Assembly (NCBI GenBank): GCA_025464005.1
Contig: JAODBO010000145.1
Span: 1 to 64,000 of the forward strand
Length of the DNA stretch: 64,000 bases
From: Acidimicrobiaceae bacterium
Lineage (GTDB): Bacteria > Actinomycetota > Acidimicrobiia > Acidimicrobiales > Bog-793
Direction: 5' to 3'
A model generated the notes under the pieces. The model made no database searches. It was not told where the DNA came from and saw only the letters and a list, made by a program, of their open reading frames with translations. The position numbers were made by a program, and so were the translations under genes. Below, piece after piece: positions 57,448 through 64,000 of this stretch. How positions within the stretch are numbered: the first letter of the stretch is position 1; each line of letters starts with the position of its first letter.

Positions 57448-57813
57448 AAAGCGATCCTGCCAGATCGGCGGTCGCTCGGCAAGTCAGAGAACCGCTCAGC
57501 GAGCCGAACGCGCCGATGGGCGTGGGCGCCTGTGCGCAGGGCATCGATCTGTCCGAGCGCGCCGTCGAGGACGTACAGGACGTTGCCGTCACTGCCGAGC
57601 GCCTCGTCGAACGGCTTCGTGGTGCCTGGCGTGCCGACCGTCGTGTTGCCGAGGAAGGCGAGGTATCCGTCGCGCAGCACCGAAGGCGGCGAGCGCGGCG
57701 TGGCCGTCGTTCGCCGTCTCGACCTCGAAGCCCTCGCGTCGTAGGTAGCGCTCCAGCACGTCGCGCACCATCGGCTCGTCGTCGACCAGGAGAACTCGCC
57801 CGGCGCCGCTCAC
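57426..57813 (-). pseudogene. Composite remnant: receiver-domain start joined to a beta-propeller tail
   Basis: From 57813 the minus strand reads MSGAGRVLLVDDEPMVRDVL and LRREGFEVETANDGHAALAAF, the first 45 residues of a response-regulator receiver. Coding sense is then lost. In a different frame, 57426-57680 reads DGYLAFLGNTTVGTPGTTKPFDEALGSDGNVLYVLDGALGQIDALR, then LAERFSDLP. That matches the final blades of lactonase/YVTN-type propeller proteins. Neither part has a full domain, so this looks like two truncated genes brought together by deletion. The stretch fills most of the 620-bp gap between ilvB and ilvD. Confidence 0.55.
57454..57482 (-). promoter_or_regulatory. Promoter of the ilvBNC leader
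   Basis: TTGCCG (57477-57482), a 17-bp spacer and CAGGAT (57454-57459) lie on the minus strand, six bases before the leader GTG. The promoter lies inside the propeller-protein remnant, so that sequence now serves regulation rather than coding. Confidence 0.55.
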
Positions 57814-57871
57814 CTGGTCATCGTGGCGCGCCGATGTTGCCGATTGCTTGCCGAGGCGAAGCTGAGCCGCC

Positions 57872-59581
57872 CTATGCCTCGGTGATCGCGCCGCGCTCCG
57901 CTCCCGTGACGAGGCGCGCGTACTTGGCGAGCACGCCGGTCGTGTAGCGAGGTGGCGCGGGCTTCCACTGCGCGCGACGTCGTTCGAGCTCCGCGGCGTC
58001 TACGGCCAGCTCGATCGCACCGGTGTCCGCGTCGACGAGAATGCGATCGCCGTCGGCGACGAGGGCTATCGGCCCGCCGATCGCCGCTTCCGGGGCGACG
58101 TGACCGATGCAGAAGCCGCGTGTGCCGCCCGAGAAGCGGCCGTCGGTGACGAGCGCGCAGTCACCACCGCGACCGGCACCGGTGAGCGCTCCGGTCACGG
58201 CGAGCATCTCGCGCATGCCCGGGCCTCCCTTCGGCCCCTCGTAACGGATCACGAGCACCGTGCCCGGCTGGATCTCCCCGGCGAGGATGGCGTCCATCGC
58301 CCCGTCCTCGCCGTCGAAGACGCGCGCCGGCCCTTCGAAACGAGCGACGTCGCTCCCGGCGATCTTGACGACGGCGCCGAGAGGGGCGAGCGATCCGCGC
58401 AGCACCGCAGTGCCACCACGGACGTGGATCGGCTCGTCGAGGCGATGCACGACCACACCGTCGGGCGCCGGCGGGTCGAGCAGCGCGAGGTTCTCGGCCA
58501 CCGTCCGGCCGGTGACCGTCAGGCAGTCGCCGTGCAGCAGGCCGGCGTCGAGCAGCTGGCGCATGACGACCGGGACCCCACCGATGCGGTCCAAGTCCGT
58601 CATGTGGTACTTGCCATGGGGCTTCATATCGGCGAGATGTGGCACGCGCCTGCCAACCCGGTCGAAGTCGTCGATCGACAGCTCGACCCGGGCTTCGCTG
58701 GCGATGGCGAGCAGGTGCAACACGGCGTTCGTCGAGCCGCCGAGCGCCATGGAGACCGAGATGGCGTTCTCGAAGGCCTCCTTGGTCATGATCTGACGCG
58801 GGCGGATGCCGAGCTCCAGGAGGTTGAGCACCGCGCGGCCGGAGTCGAAGGCGACGTCGTCGCGGCGGCGGTCCACGGCGGGAGCGCTAGCTCCCGCAGG
58901 CAGCGCCATGCCGATCGCCTCGGCGATCGAAGCCATCGTGTTGGCGGTGAACATGCCGGCGCACGATCCCTCGGTCGGGCACGCGTTGCGTTCGATCTGG
59001 AGCAACGAGTCGTCGTCGAGACTGCCGGCGGCGTTCGCCCCGATCGCCTCGAACACGCTCACGATGTCGAGCGTCTGGTCACGCCAGTGCCCGGGCAGGA
59101 TCGAGCCGCCGTAGACGAACACCATCGGCAGGTCGAGCCGTGCGGCCGCCATGAGCATCCCCGGCAGGGACTTGTCACAGCCGGCCAGTCCGACGAACGC
59201 GTCGAACCGCTCGGCGTGCATCACGGTCTCGACCGAGTCCGCGATCACCTCCCGGCTCACGAGCGACGCGCGCATGCCCTCGTGTCCCATCGAGATCCCG
59301 TCCGAGACCGAGATGGAGACGAACTCGAACGGCACGCCGCCGGCCACGCGCACGCCTTCCTTGGCGCTCGCGGCGAGGCGCTTCAGCGGGAGGTTGCACG
59401 GCGTGACCTCGTTCCACGTCGAGGCCACGCCGACCTGCGGCTTGGCAAAGTCCTCGTCGCGAAGCCCGACGGCCCGGAGCATCGCTCGCGCTGCGGCTCG
59501 TCGCGGTCCTTCGGTGACGTCCTGGCTGTGGATCTTCAGCGAGCGCGTCTGCGCGCCAGCGGGGAGGTCGTCTGTCGGCAT
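57872..59581 (-). CDS. ilvD: Dihydroxy-acid dehydratase
   Basis: An Fe-S dehydratase making 2-oxo acids for Val, Leu and Ile. Cluster cysteines are in [23 protein letters not shown] and [20 protein letters not shown]. The closing [22 protein letters not shown] and FSGGTRG blocks fit IlvD rather than Edd. 569 aa is typical. It is 620 bp from ilvB with its own likely promoter. The ATG has no Shine-Dalgarno and lies 7 nt from a TAATGT box, so it may be leaderless, and no leader peptide is seen. Confidence 0.94.
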   Translation of the reverse strand: MPTDDLPAGAQTRSLKIHSQDVTEGPRRAAARAMLRAVGLRDEDFAKPQVGVASTWNEVTPCNLPLKRLAASAKEGVRVAGGVPFEFVSISVSDGISMGHEGMRASLVSREVIADSVETVMHAERFDAFVGLAGCDKSLPGMLMAAARLDLPMVFVYGGSILPGHWRDQTLDIVSVFEAIGANAAGSLDDDSLLQIERNACPTEGSCAGMFTANTMASIAEAIGMALPAGASAPAVDRRRDDVAFDSGRAVLNLLELGIRPRQIMTKEAFENAISVSMALGGSTNAVLHLLAIASEARVELSIDDFDRVGRRVPHLADMKPHGKYHMTDLDRIGGVPVVMRQLLDAGLLHGDCLTVTGRTVAENLALLDPPAPDGVVVHRLDEPIHVRGGTAVLRGSLAPLGAVVKIAGSDVARFEGPARVFDGEDGAMDAILAGEIQPGTVLVIRYEGPKGGPGMREMLAVTGALTGAGRGGDCALVTDGRFSGGTRGFCIGHVAPEAAIGGPIALVADGDRILVDADTGAIELAVDAAELERRRAQWKPAPPRYTTGVLAKYARLVTGAERGAITEA

Positions 59582-59588
59582 GGCCTCA

Positions 59589-59594
59589 ACATTA
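59589..59594 (-). promoter_or_regulatory. Candidate -10 box of a leaderless ilvD transcript
   Basis: TAATGT on the minus strand ends 7 nt before the ilvD ATG. No convincing -35 box lies 17-18 bp further upstream. This would leave no 5' untranslated region. Confidence 0.35.
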
Positions 59595-59679
59595 CGCAGC
59601 TAAAGGGGGCCAGGTGGTCGGGGATCCCCGGCACGCTAGAAGACGAGGTCGCTCTGGCGAGGACGCTTGTTAGGACCGC

Positions 59680-61152
59680 TCAGCCGCGGCGCTCGGCGAG
59701 GGCCGCGGCGACGGCCTTGCCGTTCGCACGTCCCTTCGTGGCCTTCATAACCTGGCCCACGAGGAGCTGCGCGACCTTCTCGTCGCCCCCGACGTAACGC
59801 TCCCACGCGCCGCGGTTCGCGGCGATCACCTCGTCGAGCACCCCGGAGAGCGCGTCCTCGGAGAGCGCCTCGTACCCGAGCCGGCGGGCTACCTCCTCCG
59901 GCTCTCCGCCGTGCTCGAGCAGCTCCGCGAGGACGGTCTTGGCCTGGGTGGCCGAGAGCTTGCCGGTCGACTCGAGGCCGAGCAGGTCGGCGAAGACCGA
60001 GGCGTCGAGCTCCCGCGCCCGCTCGGGCGACTGGGCCGCCTCGTTCGCCGAGCGCGCCAGCGCGAGGCGTGCATCGGCTCCGAGGCCGACCGCCGCCACG
60101 ACGAGGTCGTCCAGTCCGAGGTCCACGACGGTCGCGATCTGGTCGGTCACGCTCGTGGCGGCCGGCTGACCGTCCGCCGCGGCGACGAGCGCGGCGAGCC
60201 GCTTTCGTCGAGCTGCAGGCATCAGCGCGAGTCCGGCGGTCGCCTCGGCGATGAAGTCCTCGTCGGGCACGAGCGGCACCAGGTCGGGCTCGGGGAAGTA
60301 GCGGTAGTCGTACGCCTCTTCCTTCGAGCGCATCGAGGAGGTCCTGCCTTCGGCCTCGTTCCAGTGCCGCGTCTCCTGGACGACCCTGCCTCCGGACTCG
60401 AGGAGCGCGACCTGGCGATCGGCCTCGTGCTCGATCGCACGACCGAGCGAGCGGAGCGAGTTCAGGTTCTTCACCTCGCAGCGCGTGCCGAACTCCTGCG
60501 AGCCCATAGGGCGCACCGAGACGTTGGCGTCGACGCGCAGCGAGCCTTCCTCCATCCTTCCGTCCGACGCGCCCGAGGCGACGAGGATGGATCGCAGCTC
60601 GGCCACGTACGCGCGCGCCTCGTCCGCCCCGCGCAGGTCCGGCCGGGAGACGATCTCGACGAGCGGGACGCCGGCCCGGTTGTAGTCCACGAGCGAGTGG
60701 TCCGCGTCGTGGATCCGACCTCCGCCGCCGACGTGGGTCGTCTTTCCGGTGTCCTCCTCGATGTGCGCGCGCTCGATGCCGATGCGCCGCTCGGAAGCCA
60801 GCTCGAGGTAGCCGCCCACGTTTATCGGCTCGTCGTACTGGCTTATCTGGTAGTCCTTCGGCATGTCCGGATAGAAGTAGTTCTTCCGGTGAAAGGTCGA
60901 CGGCCGGATCTCGCAATGCAGCGCACGCCCGATCCGCATGGCGAGCTCGACCGCACGTCGGTTGAGGACCGGAAGTGACCCGGGCAGCCCGAGGCACACC
61001 GGGCAGACCTGAGTGTTCGCCTCGGCACCGAAGCGGTTGGCGCACCCGCAGAAGAGCTTGGTCACGGTTGCCAGCTCGCAGTGGACTTCCAGCCCGACGA
61101 CGATCTCCCAGTCGAGCCTCGAGGAGGTCCGCGGCGCGGCGTCGGTGCTCAT
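59680..61152 (-). CDS. gatB: Asp/Glu-tRNA(Asn/Gln) amidotransferase subunit B
   Basis: The tRNA-binding, kinase-like subunit of GatCAB, which converts Glu-tRNA(Gln) and Asp-tRNA(Asn). [20 protein letters not shown] with zinc-type cysteines, [14 protein letters not shown], and [18 protein letters not shown] are diagnostic. The C-terminal YqeY-like helical tail ends [17 protein letters not shown]. 490 aa is normal. It overlaps gatA by 4 nt and is last in gatCAB. Confidence 0.95.
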   Translation of the reverse strand: MSTDAAPRTSSRLDWEIVVGLEVHCELATVTKLFCGCANRFGAEANTQVCPVCLGLPGSLPVLNRRAVELAMRIGRALHCEIRPSTFHRKNYFYPDMPKDYQISQYDEPINVGGYLELASERRIGIERAHIEEDTGKTTHVGGGGRIHDADHSLVDYNRAGVPLVEIVSRPDLRGADEARAYVAELRSILVASGASDGRMEEGSLRVDANVSVRPMGSQEFGTRCEVKNLNSLRSLGRAIEHEADRQVALLESGGRVVQETRHWNEAEGRTSSMRSKEEAYDYRYFPEPDLVPLVPDEDFIAEATAGLALMPAARRKRLAALVAAADGQPAATSVTDQIATVVDLGLDDLVVAAVGLGADARLALARSANEAAQSPERARELDASVFADLLGLESTGKLSATQAKTVLAELLEHGGEPEEVARRLGYEALSEDALSGVLDEVIAANRGAWERYVGGDEKVAQLLVGQVMKATKGRANGKAVAAALAERRG

Positions 61153-62630
61153 CGCGCTCCCCCTGTCACGGGAGCGCGTGCCTCGGGTGCCGCGCCCGCC
61201 TCCAGCACGGCCGCCGCGCGGAACATCTCGCGCTCGCCGAGCGCCGGCGCGAGCACCTGGACCCCGACCGGCAGCCCGGAATCACCGAGCGCGAACGGCA
61301 CGCTCATCGCGGGGTGCCCCGCCAGGTTCGACGGGATCGTATAGAGGTCCGCCAGGTACATCTCGAGCGGATCCGCGGTCTTTGCCCCGATCGGGAACGC
61401 GACGGAGGGCGTCGTCGGGGCGAGCAACACGTCGAACTGCCCGTACGCGCGTGCGAAGGCCCTCGCCACGAGGGTGCGCACCCGCTGGGCCTGGCCGTAA
61501 TACGCGTCGTAGTAGCCGGCCGAGAGCACGTAGGTCCCGAGCATGATCCGGCGCTTGACCTCGGGCCCGAAGCCGGCGGCACGAGTCCGCGCGTTCATCG
61601 CCTCGACGTCGGGCCCGTCGACTCGAAGCCCGAAGCGCACGCCGTCGTAGCGGGCGAGGTTCGACGAAGCCTCCGCCGGTGCGATGAGGTAGTAGGCCGA
61701 CAGGCCGTGCAGGAGCTCGGGAATCGCCACGTCCTCTACCTTGGCTCCCGCGGCGGCCAGCACCTCGGCCGCGGCGCGCACGGCGCCCGCACAGTCGAGC
61801 GAGGCGTCGTCCAAGAAGTCGGCGATGACGCCGACGCGCAGCCCCTCGACGCCGTCGTCGAGGACCTCGGAGCATCGAGGGGCCGAGAGCGCGAGCGACG
61901 TCGAGTCCATCGCGTCGTGGCCGCCGATCACCTCGAGCAGTGCCGCAGCGTCGCCGACCGTCGTCGCGAACGGCCCGATCTGGTCGAGCGAGCTCGCGAA
62001 GGCGACGAGCCCGTAGCGGGACACGACGCCATAGGTCGGCTTCACGCCGACGACGCCGCACAGCGCCGCCGGCTGGCGGATGGACCCGCCCGTGTCCGAG
62101 CCGAGCGCGAGCGGCACGAAGCCGGCAGCGACGGCCGCTGCGCTTCCGCCCGACGACCCACCCGGCACCCGGCCGAGATCCCACGGGTTTCGCGTCGGGC
62201 CGAACGCGGAGCTCTCGGTGGACGAGCCCATGGCGAACTCGTCGAGGTTGGTCTTGCCGACCGACACCGCTCCCGCGGCGGCGAGGCGGCCCACGACGGT
62301 CGCGTCGTAGGGCGGCTTCCAGCCCTCGAGGATCCGAGAGGAGCACGTCGTCGGCACGTCGCGCGTGCACAGGTTGTCCTTGAGCGCCACGGGGACTCCG
62401 GCGAGTGGCCCCGGATCCTCGCCCGCTGCCACCTTGCGGTCGATCTCGGCCGCCGCCGATCGCGCACGATCGGCGGTGACGAGGTTGAAACAGTGCAGCT
62501 CGCCATCGCGGCGCTCGATCTCGCCGAGCGCGCTCTCGAGGACCTCGACGGCGCTCAGCTCCCCGGCGCGCACTCGCGCCGCGAGCGCGCGAGCGCTCGC
62601 GACCGGCGCCACGTCCGCCGAGCCGCTCAC
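61149..62630 (-). CDS. gatA: Asp/Glu-tRNA(Asn/Gln) amidotransferase subunit A
   Basis: The amidase-signature glutaminase subunit. The Ser-cisSer-Lys triad is visible: Lys in [12 protein letters not shown], cis-Ser in [14 protein letters not shown] and nucleophile Ser in [39 protein letters not shown] block is typical of GatA. GTG 62630 overlaps the gatC stop by 4 nt (GTGA), giving 493 aa; the longer track start lies inside gatC. Confidence 0.95.
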   Translation of the reverse strand: MSGSADVAPVASARALAARVRAGELSAVEVLESALGEIERRDGELHCFNLVTADRARSAAAEIDRKVAAGEDPGPLAGVPVALKDNLCTRDVPTTCSSRILEGWKPPYDATVVGRLAAAGAVSVGKTNLDEFAMGSSTESSAFGPTRNPWDLGRVPGGSSGGSAAAVAAGFVPLALGSDTGGSIRQPAALCGVVGVKPTYGVVSRYGLVAFASSLDQIGPFATTVGDAAALLEVIGGHDAMDSTSLALSAPRCSEVLDDGVEGLRVGVIADFLDDASLDCAGAVRAAAEVLAAAGAKVEDVAIPELLHGLSAYYLIAPAEASSNLARYDGVRFGLRVDGPDVEAMNARTRAAGFGPEVKRRIMLGTYVLSAGYYDAYYGQAQRVRTLVARAFARAYGQFDVLLAPTTPSVAFPIGAKTADPLEMYLADLYTIPSNLAGHPAMSVPFALGDSGLPVGVQVLAPALGEREMFRAAAVLEAGAAPEARAPVTGGAR

Positions 62631-62929
62631 AGCGCCTCTCCGAGGATCCTCGGCACCTTGAACCTGCCGTCCTCGGCGTCGGGCGCGGCGGCGAGCACGT
62701 CCTCGCGAGCAAGGCACGGCCGCAACTCATCGGCTCGCAGCACGTTGCGCAGGTCGAGCGCGTGCGAGGTCGGCGGCACGTCCGTGGTGTCCAGACGCCG
62801 CACCACCTCGACGTGCTCGAGGATCGTGGACAGCTGGCCGGCAAAGCGCTCGGACTCCTCGGGGCTCAGCTCGAGGCGCGCGAGCCGGGCTACGTGGGCC
62901 ACTTGTTCGGCCGACAGCTCCCCTGCCAT
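62627..62929 (-). CDS. gatC: Asp/Glu-tRNA(Asn/Gln) amidotransferase subunit C
   Basis: The small clamp subunit stabilising GatA-GatB. The pattern [39 protein letters not shown], then a Pro-rich linker and [33 protein letters not shown], is clear. 100 aa is normal. It is the first gene of gatCAB and divergent from the SCP2 gene across 109 bp. Confidence 0.93.
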   Translation of the reverse strand: MAGELSAEQVAHVARLARLELSPEESERFAGQLSTILEHVEVVRRLDTTDVPPTSHALDLRNVLRADELRPCLAREDVLAAAPDAEDGRFKVPRILGEAL

Positions 62930-63038
62930 GTCAGGCGGCCATGGGCTCAGGGGAGCGGACGATCATGGCCGTATGCTACCCAGGGCGGCGGGACACCTCG
63001 CCCAGCACGACAGCGCCGCTGGCGCAAGGAGCCGACCG

Positions 63039-63446
63039 ATGTCGAAGCACGCCTTCTTGAGCCCGGAATGGATCGATGCCGCACGTGCCGTCCAGCAGGA
63101 GCACGACGGCGCCGCAGCCGACCCGGCGTCCACCGTCCGGATGAACCTCGTCGTCGAGGAGGTGCCCTTCGGCGAACCGACGCTCGAGGCGCACCTCGAC
63201 ACCTCGAGAGGGACGATCGATCTCGATCTCGGCCACCTCGACAAGGCGGACGTCAAGGTCAGCCTCGACTACCCGACGGCCAAGGCGATCCTCATCGACG
63301 GGGACGGGCAGGTAGCGATGCAGGCCTTCATGGCGGGCAGAATCCGGGTCGAAGGCGACATGGCCAAGCTCCTGACGTTCCAGGCGACGCCCGCGAGCGG
63401 CGAGGCGCTGGCCGCGGCCGAGCGGATCCGCTCGATCACCGCGTAG
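63039..63446 (+). CDS. SCP2 sterol-carrier-domain protein
   Basis: A 135-aa stand-alone SCP2-fold protein, which binds lipids or acyl-CoA in a hydrophobic tunnel. The pattern AHLDTSRGTIDLDLGHLDKADVKVSLDYPTAKAILIDGDGQVAMQAFMAGRIRVEGDMAKLL is characteristic. ATG 63039 has AAGGA 8 nt upstream. The 823-aa plus-strand ORF in the track reads through gatCAB antisense before reaching this real C-terminus. It is convergent with the SDR gene, 3 bp apart. Confidence 0.87.
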   Translation: MSKHAFLSPEWIDAARAVQQEHDGAAADPASTVRMNLVVEEVPFGEPTLEAHLDTSRGTIDLDLGHLDKADVKVSLDYPTAKAILIDGDGQVAMQAFMAGRIRVEGDMAKLLTFQATPASGEALAAAERIRSITA

Positions 63447-63449
63447 CTC

Positions 63450-64000
63450 TCAGCCGAGCAGGCTCGGCATCGACTTGGCGAGCTCCTCGATCGTCCAGCG
63501 CCCGTTCTTCTCGAGCGTGCCGCCGAGCGTCCACGGCTCGAACACCTGGACCTTTCCTCCCTGGGCCTGGAAGACCCGCCCCGTCACGTCGCACTCGCTC
63601 GACGCGAGGTACGCGACGAGGGGTGACACGTTCGCCGGGTCCCACGTGTCGAAGGTGTTGGGATCGTCCGGAGCCTCGAGGAACTTCGCGAGGCCCGGGC
63701 TCGTCTCGGTCATCCGGGTCCTCGCCGATGGTGAGATGGCGTTCACCCGAACGCCGTAGCGGGCGAGCTCCTGCGCGCAGATGATCGTGAACGCGGCGAT
63801 GCCGGCCTTGGCGGTGCCGTAGTGCGACTGGCCGGGATTGCCGACGAGGCCCGAGGTCGACACCGTGTTCACCACCGCCGCCTGGACCGCATCGCCGGCC
63901 TTCGCCCGCTGCCGCCAGTAGGCGGCGGCGAAGCGGGTCGGTACGAAGTGCCCCTTCAGGTCGACCTGCATGATGACATCCCAGTCCTGCTCCGTCATGT
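63450..64000 (-). CDS. Short-chain dehydrogenase/reductase, 5' end outside the window
   Basis: The C-terminal part (at least 182 residues) of an SDR oxidoreductase. The chain enters with QDWDVIMQVDLKGHFVPTRFAA, has the catalytic Ser in NTVSTSGLVGNPGQSHYGTAKAG with Tyr-x3-Lys, then RYGVRVNAISPSARTRMTE. Its long C-terminal tail (GGKVQVFEPWTLGGTLEKNGRWT) resembles SDRs acting on acyl-CoA or steroid-like substrates in actinobacteria. The nucleotide-binding TGxxxGIG motif must lie beyond position 64000. Next to an SCP2 gene, a lipid substrate is plausible but unproven. Confidence 0.82.
   Translation of the reverse strand, partial: MTEQDWDVIMQVDLKGHFVPTRFAAAYWRQRAKAGDAVQAAVVNTVSTSGLVGNPGQSHYGTAKAGIAAFTIICAQELARYGVRVNAISPSARTRMTETSPGLAKFLEAPDDPNTFDTWDPANVSPLVAYLASSECDVTGRVFQAQGGKVQVFEPWTLGGTLEKNGRWTIEELAKSMPSLLG

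Noticed and set aside
60975-63446. 823-aa plus-strand ORF ending in an SCP2 domain
   Set aside because: Only the last 135 residues are real. The rest is antisense to gatB, gatA and gatC, and ATG 63039 has its own ribosome binding site.

Overview
The window is a GC-rich, gene-dense chromosomal segment. Codon usage, the GTG and ATG start codons that often overlap the preceding stop, and the gene content all point to an actinobacterium. That content includes an RskA-type anti-sigma factor, DUF1707, an F420-type LLM oxidoreductase, SCP2, a short class I KARI and Gly-Tyr-Trp/Tyr secreted repeat proteins. I would guess the class Acidimicrobiia, but this is inference from protein character and no marker gene is present. 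No rRNA, tRNA, CRISPR array, insertion sequence, phage gene or replication origin was recognised.

Layout. (1) 1-6.5 kb: secreted phosphoesterase, HAD phosphatase, small proteins, an eroded stretch with two gene remnants (3690-4281), a methyltransferase-TPR protein and MsrB. (2) 6.5-12 kb: an HtrA-like protease and two exported repeat proteins. (3) 12-20.5 kb: ABC-F ATPase, S51-like peptidase, a lipid-modification group (cyclopropane synthase-like enzyme, fatty acid desaturase, methyltransferase), an ECF sigma/anti-sigma pair and two conserved small proteins. (4) 20.5-31 kb: leuB-ilvE-cimA, DUF1707, greA-leuC-leuD, a PadR/membrane protein/alkyltransferase-like operon with a frameshift, and leuA. 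(5) 31-40.6 kb: a PAS/GGDEF/EAL protein, LLM oxidoreductase, an aminotransferase-serA pair facing serC, and an SRPBCC protein. (6) 40.7-53.7 kb: a complete nine-gene L-rhamnose uptake and catabolism operon with a divergent LacI-family regulator. (7) 53.8-59.6 kb: ilvB-ilvN-ilvC and ilvD. (8) 59.7-64 kb: gatCAB, an SCP2 protein and a truncated SDR gene.

How the genes work together. The window encodes nearly the whole branched-chain amino acid pathway (ilvBN, ilvC, ilvD, ilvE, leuA, leuB, leuCD), with citramalate synthase supplying 2-oxobutyrate precursors without threonine. Three of these units (leuB-ilvE-cimA, leuA, ilvBNC) each have a hidden leader ORF rich in Leu/Val/Ile codons, a hairpin at its stop codon and a terminator hairpin. 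In all three the leader start codon lies only 6-8 nt from a plausible -10 box, so the leader peptides may be translated from leaderless mRNAs. The rhamnose operon imports L-rhamnose through RhaTPQS and processes it with mutarotase, isomerase, kinase and a fused aldolase/dehydrogenase. It also carries an extra L-fucose/L-arabinose isomerase-family protein with no obvious job. serA and serC provide two steps of serine synthesis, and gatCAB makes Gln-tRNA(Gln)/Asn-tRNA(Asn).
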